Shown here one piece after another: positions 7,912 to 15,830 of a DNA stretch of 20,201 bases. Below the pieces are notes generated by a model. The model was not told where the DNA came from, ran no database searches, and saw nothing but the letters and a program-made list of their open reading frames with translations. Source of the stretch: Sphingomonadaceae bacterium (lineage in GTDB: Bacteria > Pseudomonadota > Alphaproteobacteria > Sphingomonadales > Sphingomonadaceae); contig SHLU01000015.1 of NCBI GenBank assembly GCA_004282995.1, positions 1 to 20,201 on the forward strand, read 5' to 3'. Within the stretch, counting starts at the first letter, position 1. Every line of letters starts with the position of its first letter. The position numbers were made by a program, and so were the translations under genes.

Positions 7912-9318
7912 ATGACATTCAAGGGTTTGCAGCCGATTCAATATGGTGACCGCGAGGTCTGGCCGCTGATCGAAGGTGGCAAGGGCGTGTCCGCCACCAA
8001 CCATGCCAGTTCGGGCGCCTGGGCCGCCGCTGGCGGGATCGGCACGGTCAGCGCGGTCAATGCAGACAGTTATGACGAAGACGGCAATGTCGTGCCCCAG
8101 ATTTATCATGGGGCAACCCGCAAGGAACGGCATGAAGAGCTGATCCGCTACGCTATCGACGGCGCCACCGAGCAGGTCCGTCGCGCGCACGAAATTTCGG
8201 GCGGCAAGGGTGCGATCAATATCAATGTCCTGTGGGAAATGGGCGGCGCACAGGAAGTTCTCGAAGGCGTTCTCGAAAACACCCCAGGCATGATCACTGG
8301 CGTCACTTGCGGGGCAGGTATGCCTTACAAGCTGGCCGAGATCGCGGCGAAGCATAATGTGCACTACCTGCCCATCATCAGCTCGGCCCGCGCCTTCCGC
8401 GCTTTATGGAAGCGCAGCTATTCCAAGGTTCCCGAATTGATGGCCGCCGTGGTCTACGAAGATCCCTGGCTCGCCGGCGGCCATAACGGTCTGTCCAACG
8501 CCGAAGACCCGCGCAAGCCGGAGGATCCGTTCCCCCGCGTCAAGGCGCTTCGCGAAACCATGCGCAACGAAGGTGTCAGCGAAGACACCGCTATTGTCAT
8601 GGCCGGCGGCGTCTGGTTCCTGCGCGAGTGGGAAGATTGGATCGACAATCCCGAACTGGGCAAGATCGCATTCCAGTTTGGCACCCGCCCGCTGCTGACA
8701 CAGGAAAGCCCGATTCCGCAGGTCTGGAAAGAAATGCTGCGCACGGTCGAGCCGGGTGATGTGCTGCTCCACAAGTTCAGCCCGACCGGCTTCTATTCCA
8801 GCGCGGTCAAGACACCGTTCCTCTACGATCTCATTCACCGTTCCGAGCGACAGATCCCGATCTTCAAGCGCGAGGAGGAAGAGGGCACCGTACCGCTCCT
8901 CGATCATGGCAAGGCCAAGTATTTCTGGGTCCATCCAGGCGATCAGCGCAAGGCGCTGGCATGGATGCACGAGGGCTTCAGCGAGGTGCTCAAAACGCCT
9001 GACAATACGGTGATCTTCGTGACGCCTGAAAGCCGCGATATCATTCGCAAGGACCAACAGGACTGCATGGGCTGCCTGAGCCACTGCCAGTTTTCCAGCT
9101 GGAAGGACCATGACGATTTCACCACGGGTCGTCTTGCCGATCCGCGCAGCTTCTGCATCCAGAAAACCCTGCAGGATATCGCCCATGGCGGTGATCCGGA
9201 CGAGAACCTCGCCTTCGCCGGCCATTCGGCATACCGGTTCAAACAGGACCCGTTCTATTCCAACAATTACACGCCGACAGTGAAAGAACTGGTCGAGCGA
9301 ATCCTGACAGGGGATTGA
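7912..9318 (+). CDS. Nitronate monooxygenase-like flavin enzyme
   Basis: Predicted FMN-dependent TIM-barrel enzyme of the nitronate monooxygenase / 2-nitropropane dioxygenase superfamily, cytosolic. Members oxidise alkyl nitronates such as propionate 3-nitronate, but several are other FMN reductases or isomerases, so the substrate is open. Visible: an N-terminal SATNHASSGAWAAAGGIGTVS segment, GMITGVTCGAGMPYKLAE in the barrel, and AGGHNGL with His191, which resembles the AGGHxG segment carrying the catalytic His in NMOs. At 468 residues it is about 100 longer than typical NMOs of 320-380. The extra C-terminal part holds four cysteines, Cys385, Cys388, Cys392 and Cys415, a possible metal or Fe-S site. 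The start ATG follows GGGAAAG. It is closed by a strong terminator 10 bases after its stop codon. Confidence 0.8.
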   Translation: MTFKGLQPIQYGDREVWPLIEGGKGVSATNHASSGAWAAAGGIGTVSAVNADSYDEDGNVVPQIYHGATRKERHEELIRYAIDGATEQVRRAHEISGGKGAININVLWEMGGAQEVLEGVLENTPGMITGVTCGAGMPYKLAEIAAKHNVHYLPIISSARAFRALWKRSYSKVPELMAAVVYEDPWLAGGHNGLSNAEDPRKPEDPFPRVKALRETMRNEGVSEDTAIVMAGGVWFLREWEDWIDNPELGKIAFQFGTRPLLTQESPIPQVWKEMLRTVEPGDVLLHKFSPTGFYSSAVKTPFLYDLIHRSERQIPIFKREEEEGTVPLLDHGKAKYFWVHPGDQRKALAWMHEGFSEVLKTPDNTVIFVTPESRDIIRKDQQDCMGCLSHCQFSSWKDHDDFTTGRLADPRSFCIQKTLQDIAHGGDPDENLAFAGHSAYRFKQDPFYSNNYTPTVKELVERILTGD

Positions 9319-9327
9319 TGAATGCGA

Positions 9328-9352
9328 GGGGGCGTGACGCCCCCTTGTTCTT
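9328..9352 (+). terminator. Intrinsic terminator between convergent genes
   Basis: GGGGGCG-TGA-CGCCCCC (perfect 7-bp stem, 3-base loop) followed by TTGTTCTT. It lies between the stop of the nitronate monooxygenase-like gene and the stop of amtB. The T-rich side fits the plus strand; the stem may also help stop amtB transcription. Confidence 0.85.
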
Positions 9353-10650
9353 CAGTCCAGCTCCCACGCGCGTTCGCCGTGGGAGGCGATGTCCAGCCCG
9401 TCCCGCTCGTCCTCGTCGCTGACCCGCATCGGGAATACCACACTGACCATGAGGGCCAGGATGGCCGTAACGACGGCGCTGTAGAGCGCGACTGCACCGA
9501 CACCAATCAACTGTGCAAACAGCAACCCGCCCATTCCGCTACCCTCAGCGTAACCGACACCGCCCAGGCTTTCCGCCGCCAGCACCGCCAGCAGCAGCGA
9601 TCCGAGTATCCCGCCGACCCCGTGGACCGCGAAAACATCCAGCGAATCGTCGATCTTCAGCCGCAACTTGACCAGCACGATCGCGTAATAACAAAGCAAG
9701 GCAGACAGGCTGCCGATGATGATCGCTGCGCCCGGGCCGACCGTTCCGGCCGCCGGAGTGATCGCTGCCAGCCCGGCGATTGCGCCGGTAGCCCAACCCA
9801 CCATAGTCGGTTTTCCGAGGGCGAATTTTTCGGTCAGCAGCCACGCGAGCGTCGCGCTGGCTGCAGCGATATGGGTGTTGAGGATCGCGGCCGATGCATC
9901 ATCCGATGCGGTTAGCGCGCTGCCGCCGTTGAAGCCGAACCAACCGACCCATAGCAGGGCCGCGCCGACCATGGTCAGGCCAGGTGCGTGGGGCAGGAGG
10001 GCAGGGCCGGGAAACCCGCTCCTGCGTCCGAGCAGCAGGGCGATAACCAGCGCCGAGACACCGGCAGTGGTGTGAACTACTATCCCCCCGGCAAAATCGA
10101 CCACCCCAAGTGCGGAGAGCCAGCCGCCACCCCAGACCCAATGGGCCACCGGGGCATAAACCACGAGCCCCCACAGCGCGCAAAACGCGATGACCCAGCC
10201 GAACCGGGCACGGTCGACCCATGCGCCGACCATCAGAGCGGGCGTGATGATGGCAAAGGTCATCTGGAACAGTACAAAGGTGCTTTCGGGGATGGTAGTT
10301 GCAATCAGGCTGACCGTGTCCAGCTCAAGCAGCATCCATGCGCGTCCGTTGCCGAGCAGGCCGTTGGTTACGTCACCGAAAGCGAGCGTATAGCCAACCA
10401 CGATCCACAGGACCGAAGCAACTGAGGCGACGGCCCCGACTTGCAGCAGCACCGAGAGAAAATTCTTTGCCCGCACAAGTCCGCCATAGAATAGCGCCAG
10501 ACCTGGGATCGTCATCAGCAGGACCAGTGCCGAGGCAGTGAGGATCCATGCCGTATCGCCGCTGTCGCTGACCGCTTCCACGGTAAAACCCTGCGCGGCG
10601 AGCGGAACCGGCAGCACGCCAAGCAGGATGGCTGGCAGCGAACGAAGCAT
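9352..10650 (-). CDS. amtB: Ammonium channel AmtB
   Basis: Trimeric inner-membrane channel that imports ammonium under nitrogen limitation. From ATG 10650 the protein has 432 residues. This start is chosen because AGGGGG lies six bases upstream and it gives a clean signal peptide (MLRSLPAILLGVLPVPLAAQ); a longer frame from 10680 lacks such a site. The pore residues all align with E. coli AmtB (mature numbering): Phe132 and Phe240 (Phe107/Phe215 gate), Asp185 (Asp160), and twin His193 and His343 (His168/His318), with identical spacings. About 11 membrane helices are expected. The C-terminal tail ends ERDGLDIASHGERAWELD, close to the E. coli tail that contacts the PII protein GlnK, so PII control is likely although no glnK is adjacent. 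Upstream is the hydroxyacid dehydrogenase gene, same strand, 73 bases away. Confidence 0.96.
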   Translation of the reverse strand: MLRSLPAILLGVLPVPLAAQGFTVEAVSDSGDTAWILTASALVLLMTIPGLALFYGGLVRAKNFLSVLLQVGAVASVASVLWIVVGYTLAFGDVTNGLLGNGRAWMLLELDTVSLIATTIPESTFVLFQMTFAIITPALMVGAWVDRARFGWVIAFCALWGLVVYAPVAHWVWGGGWLSALGVVDFAGGIVVHTTAGVSALVIALLLGRRSGFPGPALLPHAPGLTMVGAALLWVGWFGFNGGSALTASDDASAAILNTHIAAASATLAWLLTEKFALGKPTMVGWATGAIAGLAAITPAAGTVGPGAAIIIGSLSALLCYYAIVLVKLRLKIDDSLDVFAVHGVGGILGSLLLAVLAAESLGGVGYAEGSGMGGLLFAQLIGVGAVALYSAVVTAILALMVSVVFPMRVSDEDERDGLDIASHGERAWELD

Positions 10651-10656
10651 CGAATT

Positions 10657-10662
10657 CCCCCT
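10657..10662 (-). promoter_or_regulatory. Ribosome binding site deciding the amtB start
   Basis: AGGGGG on the minus strand, six bases before ATG 10650. It supports that start over the in-frame ATG 30 bases upstream. Confidence 0.7.
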
Positions 10663-10684
10663 GTCGGTCCGCGCCTTCATGCAC

Positions 10685-10699
10685 GCGCACCAATTGCCA
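10685..10699 (-). promoter_or_regulatory. Possible sigma-54 promoter for amtB
   Basis: On the minus strand TGGCAATTGGTGCGC has the invariant GG and GC ten bases apart expected of the -24/-12 sigma-54 promoter (consensus TGGCAC-N5-TTGC). The TGGCA half is good; the -12 half is gcGC rather than TTGC. A start near 10673 would leave a leader of about 22 bases containing the ribosome site. Sigma-54/NtrC control of amtB is well known in proteobacteria; its use here is inferred. Confidence 0.35.
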
Positions 10700-10723
10700 A
10701 ATCCTTATGGCGCAATCCCGATG

Positions 10724-11746
10724 TCAGACAAGCGCGTCTAGAACCTGGTCGGGCGGGCGGTGGCCGTCGGCCCAGAAACGGATATTGGCAATCACCTTTT
10801 CGCCTGAAGCCTCACGTCCCTCGGCCGTGGCACTGCCGATATGCGGCAGGGTCATGACGTTGGGATGGCGGATCAGCCGGGGATCGACATTCGGTTCGTC
10901 AGGATAGACATCGAGGCCCGCTCCGGCGAGGTGACCGCTATCCAGCGCCGCGATCAGGGCTTCCTGATCAACCAATTCGCCGCGCGCGGTGTTGATAAGG
11001 CTCGCACCCGGCTTCATCAGCCTGATCCGGCGGGCGTCCAGCATTCCGATCGTGTCCTTGGTCGCCGGGCAATGCAGCGTAAGTATGTCGGCCTGTTCGA
11101 TCAGCGAATCGAGGTTCTCGACAAAACGCGCGCCCAGCATCTGTTCGACCGATTGGGGCAAGGCCTTGCGATTGTGATAGGCGATGTCGAGGCCAAAGGC
11201 GCGGGCGCGATGGGCGACCGCTTGCCCGATCCGGCCCATGCCGACAATGCCGAGGGTCTTGCCACCCAGCCTGCGCCCGAGGAGACGCGAAGGGGCCCAG
11301 CCGGTCCATTTGTTGCTGCGAACCAGTTCCACGCCTTCGCGAATGCGGCGCGGAACACCGATGATGCCGAGGATGGCGATATCCGCGGTGTCGTCGGTGA
11401 ATACGCCAGGCGTGTTGGTCACCATGATCTGGCGTTTCGCCGCAGCGGCAAGGTCGATATGATCGGTCCCGGCACCGAAATTGGCGATCAGCTTGAGCCG
11501 CTCGCCGGCACCGGCAATCAAATCGCCGTCGATTTGGTCGGTGACTGTAGGCACCAGAACATCGCAATCTGCCATGGCTTCGGCCAATTGCTCGCGCGTC
11601 AATGGCACGTCATCGGTGTTGAGTTTGGCATCGAACAACTCGCGCATCCGTGCCTCGATCGACGGCATCAGGTGCCGGGTCACCACCACTTTGGGCGTGC
11701 CTTCGACGCGGTGGGCAGGGCTGTTTGGCGGGGCTGTCATTGCCAT
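10724..11746 (-). CDS. D-2-hydroxyacid dehydrogenase (glyoxylate/hydroxypyruvate reductase type)
   Basis: NAD(P)H-dependent oxidoreductase of the D-isomer-specific 2-hydroxyacid dehydrogenase family, cytosolic. It has 340 residues. The Rossmann motif is GIVGMGRIGQAVAHRA (Gly169, Gly171, Gly174). The catalytic triad is complete: Arg255 in INTARGELVD, Glu284 in YPDEP and His302 in LPHIGSAT. The N-terminal substrate domain includes NFGAGTDHIDL (residues 89-99), and PHIGSATAEGRE resembles the glyoxylate/hydroxypyruvate (D-glycerate) reductase branch more than PGDH; there is no ACT domain. Exact substrate is uncertain. The start could be 11746 or the ATG two codons later (11740); neither has a clear ribosome site. 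It is divergent from the SH3 lipoprotein gene and 73 bases upstream of amtB. Confidence 0.9.
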   Translation of the reverse strand: MAMTAPPNSPAHRVEGTPKVVVTRHLMPSIEARMRELFDAKLNTDDVPLTREQLAEAMADCDVLVPTVTDQIDGDLIAGAGERLKLIANFGAGTDHIDLAAAAKRQIMVTNTPGVFTDDTADIAILGIIGVPRRIREGVELVRSNKWTGWAPSRLLGRRLGGKTLGIVGMGRIGQAVAHRARAFGLDIAYHNRKALPQSVEQMLGARFVENLDSLIEQADILTLHCPATKDTIGMLDARRIRLMKPGASLINTARGELVDQEALIAALDSGHLAGAGLDVYPDEPNVDPRLIRHPNVMTLPHIGSATAEGREASGEKVIANIRFWADGHRPPDQVLDALV

Positions 11747-11832
11747 GGTGATTGGAGCCAGGTGCGATTGCGGTCAAGCCATCGGCGGCAAACTCTTGCG
11801 GGAAGGGGGGCGTTTCCATAGACATCACAGCC

Positions 11833-12303
11833 GTGCACCGTCTGATCCTTTCCATCATGTCTCTGTTCGTCCTGACCGCCTGCGGAGCAGGGGGGGCAAA
11901 CGAGCGCCAGACGCCCTATTGGGCAAGCATCGATACCACCAGGCTCAATATGCGGGTCGGGCCGAGCACCGAATACCGAATCGAATGGACCTACACCCGC
12001 AAGGGCTTGCCGGTGAAGGTCCTGCGACTGAAAGAAGGCTGGCGCTATATCGAGGATCCAGAAGGCGCACAGGGCTGGGTCGTCGCACGAATGCTGAGCG
12101 CAGACAGAAGCGCCCTTGTGACAACTGAGACCCCGGCTCCGATGCGCGCCGCCCCTGCGGACAACTCGACTCTTTTGTGGAAGCTGTCGCCAGGGGCCGT
12201 GGTCGAAATCGATCATTGCGACGCAAGCTGGTGCGAAGTGTCGCTGGGCAAGCGTCGAGGCTATGTCGCAGCCGGACATTTGTATGGTTCAGGCGCGCCC
12301 TGA
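11833..12303 (+). CDS. Bacterial SH3-domain lipoprotein
   Basis: A small predicted lipoprotein with two SH3-like repeats. From GTG 11833 it has 156 residues: a short basic start, a hydrophobic stretch and a lipobox LTAC (Cys17). The first SH3 unit is RLNMRVGPSTEYRIEWTY followed by PVKVLRLKEGWRYIEDPEGAQGWV; the second starts RAAPADNSTLLWKL and ends SLGKRRGYVAAGHLYG. This is the bacterial SH3 (SH3_4-like) pattern, thought to bind cell wall or proteins in the periplasm; partner unknown. The start is unsettled. The in-frame ATG 11752 gives no signal peptide at the N-terminus, ATG 11857 gives a very short one, and the only strong ribosome site (GGAAGGGGGG, 11801-11810) is ideally placed for an ATA at 11818. 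The family call is safer than the start. Confidence 0.8.
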   Translation: MHRLILSIMSLFVLTACGAGGANERQTPYWASIDTTRLNMRVGPSTEYRIEWTYTRKGLPVKVLRLKEGWRYIEDPEGAQGWVVARMLSADRSALVTTETPAPMRAAPADNSTLLWKLSPGAVVEIDHCDASWCEVSLGKRRGYVAAGHLYGSGAP

Positions 12304-12356
12304 CAGGTTTTGCGCGGAGCGCGCGAGTCTAACCCAGCAGCCGGGCCAACTGCTCC

Positions 12357-12764
12357 CTATTCGTTGACGATGGGTGCGGTTTCGTTGCCGGCAATGGCAT
12401 CGGGCACCGGGCGAACGTAAATCTTCCGCCCATCGTCACTGACGGCATTGAACGAACCGTCTTCGCCAGGGGGGGCATCGGTATAGCAAACCGGCGGGGC
12501 ATCGCTGGTCGGCTCGAAACACGTCCTCTGTCCGACGTTGCTCCAATTGCCGCGGCCCACTTCGCTGCCGTCCTGGTCGTAACTGCGATACGCGCCGCTC
12601 TCGTCGAGCACGGCACGGATCGTTGAACCATCAGCCTCGTAGACAACGTCATAGATGCCGGCGGTCACGGCTTGCGGCGGCTCGGTAGGTTCAGGGGCCG
12701 GTTCGGGGGCTTGTGAACAAGCAGCCAGCAGGCCCGCGGCGGGTAAAAACAACCACTTCTTCAT
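12357..12764 (-). CDS. Small lipoprotein of unknown function
   Basis: A 135-residue protein I do not recognise. It starts MKKWLFLPAAGLLAAC, a textbook lipoprotein signal with lipobox LAAC and Cys16, then a Pro/Glu/Ala-rich linker to about residue 32 and a compact domain to the end. In that domain, YDVVYEADGSTIRAVLDESG, GAYRSYDQDGSEVGRGNW and RTCFEPTSDAPPVCYTD suggest an all-beta fold with repeated Gly-Asp turns, and Cys82/Cys93 could form a disulfide. ATG 12764 is supported by GGGAGAGGG just upstream (12769-12777); a longer frame from 12797 would have no signal peptide. It is 82 bases downstream of the thiolase stop, same strand, and convergent with the SH3 gene. Confidence 0.8.
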   Translation of the reverse strand: MKKWLFLPAAGLLAACSQAPEPAPEPTEPPQAVTAGIYDVVYEADGSTIRAVLDESGAYRSYDQDGSEVGRGNWSNVGQRTCFEPTSDAPPVCYTDAPPGEDGSFNAVSDDGRKIYVRPVPDAIAGNETAPIVNE

Positions 12765-12775
12765 CGTTCCCTCTC

Positions 12776-12788
12776 CCTTGTAACAAGG
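12776..12788 (-). repeat. Inverted repeat CCTTG-TAA-CAAGG beside a ribosome site
   Basis: Five-base perfect arms around TAA. In the lipoprotein transcript (minus strand) the hairpin abuts and shares bases with the GGGAGAGGG ribosome site. It might modulate translation, but a short repeat like this can arise by chance. Confidence 0.25.
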
Positions 12789-12846
12789 AGGGGCCACAAT
12801 AGCACCGTTTGCGCGCGAAACCGAATCCGGTAACTTTTACAATTCG

Positions 12847-14043
12847 TCAGGCGAGTTCAAGCGCGACCGCCGTAGCTTCGCCACCGCCGATGCAAAGGCT
12901 GGCAACCCCCTTTGTCTTACCGCGTTCTTTCAGCGCATTGAGCAGCGTGACAATGATACGTGCGCCGCTGGCGCCGATCGGATGACCCAGCGCGGTGCCG
13001 CCGCCGTTGACGTTGATCCGGTCATGAGGGATGCCGATATCGCGCATGGCGAACATTGCAACGCAGGCAAATGCCTCGTTGACTTCCCACAGTTCCACAT
13101 CCTCGGCCGACCAGCCGGCACGTTCGAGAACCTTTTCGATCGCCCCGATCGGGGCGGTAGTGAACTTGCTCGGCTCCTGCGCGTGCGCCGCCATGGCGAT
13201 AATACGTGCCACCGGGGCCTGGCCGTTATCCTTGGCCACGCTCTCGCGGGTCAGCACCAGTGCCGCGGCGCCATCGGAAATCGAGCTCGAAGTTGCCGCC
13301 GTGATCGTGCCGTCCTTGGCAAATGCCGGGCGGAGAGTCGGGATCTTGTCGGGCATTCCGCGACCAGGCTGTTCGTCCTGCTCGACCTTGTGCTCGCCCT
13401 TGCGGGTCTGGACGGTCACCGGGACAACCTCGCCGTCGAAAGCGCCGCTCTCGATGGCCGCGTTGGCTCGGCGCAGGCTCTCGATGGAATATTCGTCCAT
13501 CTCCTCGCGCGTCATCTGGTATTCGTTGGCGGTTTCCTGCGCGAAAGTGCCCATGGCACGGCCTTCCTCGTAGGCATCTTCCAGCCCGTCGAGGAACATG
13601 TGGTCGTAAGCGGTGTCATGGCCCAGCCGCGCGCCCGAACGGTGCTTTTTCAACAGATAAGGCGCGTTGGTCATGCTTTCCATGCCGCCAGCGACGACAT
13701 AATCGATGGACCCGCTGGCCAGCGCTTCTGCACCCATGATGACGGTCTGCATTCCGCTGCCGCATACCTTGTTGACGGTAGTCGCCTGGACCGATTTGGG
13801 CAGCCCGGCTTTGACCATTGCCTGGCGCGCGGGAGCCTGGCCCAGACCTGCCGGCAGTACGCAACCCATATAAGCACGGTCGAACTTCTCGCCTGCAACA
13901 CCGGACCTTTCGACCGCCGCCTTGACTGCAGTAGCCCCCAGATCCGTTGCTGAAACGTCGGCCAGCGCGCCCTGCATCCCGCCCATCGGGGTGCGTGCGT
14001 AGGACAGGATGACGACGGGATCGGCGGCGGAGAACTGGGCCAT
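12847..14043 (-). CDS. Acetyl-CoA C-acetyltransferase (thiolase)
   Basis: Type II thiolase that reversibly condenses two acetyl-CoA to acetoacetyl-CoA, cytosolic; used in ketone body, amino acid or short-chain fatty acid catabolism or in polyhydroxyalkanoate synthesis. At 398 residues it has the usual length. The nucleophile is Cys94 in NKVCGSGMQ; the other active-site blocks are Asn322-Glu323 in VNEAFA, His354 in GHPIGASGAR and Cys384 in CIGGGEA. GGMESMTNAPYLL is also typical of acetoacetyl-CoA thiolases. No phaB or phaC is adjacent, so a PHA role is not supported, and I give no symbol. ATG 14043 has an AAGG about ten bases upstream. It is divergent from the aldehyde dehydrogenase over 193 bases in which I see no clear promoter. 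Confidence 0.94.
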   Translation of the reverse strand: MAQFSAADPVVILSYARTPMGGMQGALADVSATDLGATAVKAAVERSGVAGEKFDRAYMGCVLPAGLGQAPARQAMVKAGLPKSVQATTVNKVCGSGMQTVIMGAEALASGSIDYVVAGGMESMTNAPYLLKKHRSGARLGHDTAYDHMFLDGLEDAYEEGRAMGTFAQETANEYQMTREEMDEYSIESLRRANAAIESGAFDGEVVPVTVQTRKGEHKVEQDEQPGRGMPDKIPTLRPAFAKDGTITAATSSSISDGAAALVLTRESVAKDNGQAPVARIIAMAAHAQEPSKFTTAPIGAIEKVLERAGWSAEDVELWEVNEAFACVAMFAMRDIGIPHDRINVNGGGTALGHPIGASGARIIVTLLNALKERGKTKGVASLCIGGGEATAVALELA

Positions 14044-14236
14044 CGGGAAGACCTTTCTGGTAGCAATAAGGGTTCGGATTTCGCCCCGTCACCTAATGCT
14101 GCAATGCGGCAAAGGCAAACAGGATACATTTGCAGGGCACAAAGCCGGCTTGCGCGGCGCAGCGGCTACCGCGCTTGTCTTTCGTGTGTCGATAGTGGAG
14201 AACGGTGGCAAAGAAAAACCCTTGGGGAGAGAGCAG

Positions 14237-15673
14237 ATGGCCGAAGACAAAAAAGCAGAAATGGAAGCGATCCTGCGTCGCCAGCGCGAGGCGTTCACTG
14301 CGGCTCGCCCGGAATCGCTGAGCGCCCGGCGTGACCGGATCAAGCGCGCCATCGCGCTGCTGGTCGATCATGGCGACGAATTGGCCCGCGCGATGAGCGC
14401 CGATTTCGGCAATCGCAGTCATGAAGCCACGATGCTGACCGATATCACCAGCACCATCGGCTTCGGCAAATATTGCCTCAAGCATATGGACAAATGGGCC
14501 AAGCCTGAAAAACGCAGCACCCGCTTTCCGCTGGGCCTGTTCGGTGCCAAGGCGGAATTGAGGTACGAACCCAAGGGCGTGGTTGGCATCCTGAGCCCAT
14601 GGAACTTTCCGATCAATCTCTCCCTCGGTCCGCTGATGCAGATCATGGCAGCCGGCAACCGAGCGATGATCAAGCCAAGCGAATTTACCGAGAAGACCAG
14701 CGAACTGACTGCCGAACTGGTGGCCAAGTATTTCGCCGAGGAAGAAGTCGCTGTCATCACCGGTAGCCCTGAAGTCGCCGCGGCGTTTTCCTCGCTGCAA
14801 TTCGACCATCTGCTGTTCACCGGTTCGACTGCTACGGGGCGCAAGGTGATGGAAGCCGCGGGGCGCAACCTTGTGCCCGTCACTCTCGAACTGGGTGGAA
14901 AGTCGCCGGTATTCCTAGGGCGAAGCGCCAATTTCGAACAGGCGGGCGAACGCATCGCCATGGGCAAGATGCTCAATGCGGGGCAAATCTGTCTCGCGCC
15001 TGACTATATGTATGTGCCCGAAGACAAGGAGCAGACCGCGGTCGATTCGGTCCGTCAGGCAGCGCACAACATGTATCCCACGATACTCGATAATGATGAC
15101 TACACCTCGGTCGTCACCGACCGGCATTTCGACCGCTTGCAGACGATGGTTGCCGACGCGCGCGACAAGGGGGCGGAGGTGATTGAGGTCAATCCCGCCA
15201 ACGAGGACTTTTCGTCCACCAATGCTCGCAAGATGCCGCTGACCATCCTGCGTAACGTCAATGACGACATGATGGCGATGCAGGAAGAAATTTTTGGCCC
15301 GGTCCTGCCGGTCAAAACCTACAAGAATGTTGACGAGGCAATTGCCTATGTGAACGAGAATGACCGACCGCTCGGCCTGTACTACTTCGGATCCGATGCG
15401 GGCGAGCGCGAACAAGTGCTCCAGCGCACGATCTCGGGCGGGGTCACGGTCAACGATGTCATCATGCATATTTCGATGGACGATTTGCCATTCGGCGGGG
15501 TCGGCCCAAGTGGAATCGGCTCCTATCACGGCCCCGAAGGGTTCAAGGAGTTCAGCCACGCTCGAAGCGTCTATACCCAGCCGAAAATGGACATTGCCAA
15601 GCTCGCTGGTCTCAAACCGCCATTTGGCAACACCACGCGCAAGAACATTGCTCGCGAGATGAAGAAGGCTTGA
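14237..15673 (+). CDS. Aldehyde dehydrogenase, coniferyl-aldehyde dehydrogenase type
   Basis: NAD(P)-dependent oxidation of an aldehyde to the acid, cytosolic. It has 478 residues. Catalytic residues are present: Asn123 in SPWNFPINL, Glu218 in LELGGKSP and nucleophile Cys252 in NAGQICLAPDY. The short C-terminal form, DLPFGGVGPSGIGSYHG and CLAPDY after the active Cys resemble the coniferyl-aldehyde dehydrogenase (CalB-like) and class 3 fatty-aldehyde group rather than betaine-aldehyde enzymes. True substrate not determinable. The start is ATG 14237, with GGAGA eight to twelve bases upstream; the frame stays open further upstream to 14009, but that part overlaps the divergent thiolase gene and lacks family similarity. 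Possibly linked to the divergent thiolase, but only by position. Confidence 0.9.
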   Translation: MAEDKKAEMEAILRRQREAFTAARPESLSARRDRIKRAIALLVDHGDELARAMSADFGNRSHEATMLTDITSTIGFGKYCLKHMDKWAKPEKRSTRFPLGLFGAKAELRYEPKGVVGILSPWNFPINLSLGPLMQIMAAGNRAMIKPSEFTEKTSELTAELVAKYFAEEEVAVITGSPEVAAAFSSLQFDHLLFTGSTATGRKVMEAAGRNLVPVTLELGGKSPVFLGRSANFEQAGERIAMGKMLNAGQICLAPDYMYVPEDKEQTAVDSVRQAAHNMYPTILDNDDYTSVVTDRHFDRLQTMVADARDKGAEVIEVNPANEDFSSTNARKMPLTILRNVNDDMMAMQEEIFGPVLPVKTYKNVDEAIAYVNENDRPLGLYYFGSDAGEREQVLQRTISGGVTVNDVIMHISMDDLPFGGVGPSGIGSYHGPEGFKEFSHARSVYTQPKMDIAKLAGLKPPFGNTTRKNIAREMKKA

Positions 15674-15687
15674 GCCAGGCGCGCTGG

Positions 15688-15722
15688 TTGCCCGGCGAGG
15701 CGGTGCGGTTGCAATAATTGCA
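15688..15722 (+). promoter_or_regulatory. Candidate nuo promoter with overlapping palindrome
   Basis: TTGCCC (15688-15693) and AATAAT (15713-15718) are 19 bases apart, somewhat long for a housekeeping promoter. The -10 candidate is inside a perfect 13-base inverted repeat, TGCAAT-A-ATTGCA (15710-15722), which could be an operator. It is the most AT-rich spot in the 157 bases before nuoA. A start here would give a leader of roughly 100 bases. Confidence 0.3.
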
Positions 15723-15740
15723 TGAGAAATGCGCAGGGAC

Positions 15741-15765
15741 GGGGGCATTTGGACCCTTCGCCCCC
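15741..15765 (+). terminator. GC-rich hairpin upstream of nuoA
   Basis: GGGGGC / GCCCCC, a 6-bp stem with a 13-base loop, followed by TTGCGCCT, which is only weakly T-rich. It might end aldehyde dehydrogenase transcription or attenuate nuo. Not a clear terminator. Confidence 0.3.
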
Positions 15766-15830
15766 TTGCGCCTCGCAGGTCGCGCGACTAGGGCGCAACC
15801 AACCGAAATCCAGCCCAGCGAGTCAGTCAT

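Noticed and set aside
7159..8364. 401-codon minus-strand frame opposite the methyltransferase and flavoenzyme genes
   Set aside because: Spans two well-supported genes on the other strand and shows no motif.
12312..12324. GCGCG-GAG-CGCGC hairpin between the convergent lipoprotein genes
   Set aside because: Five-bp GC stem without a following T-run on either strand; too common in GC-rich DNA to call a terminator.
14009..14236. In-frame upstream extension of the aldehyde dehydrogenase
   Set aside because: Overlaps the start of the divergent thiolase, has no family similarity, and ATG 14237 has its own ribosome site.
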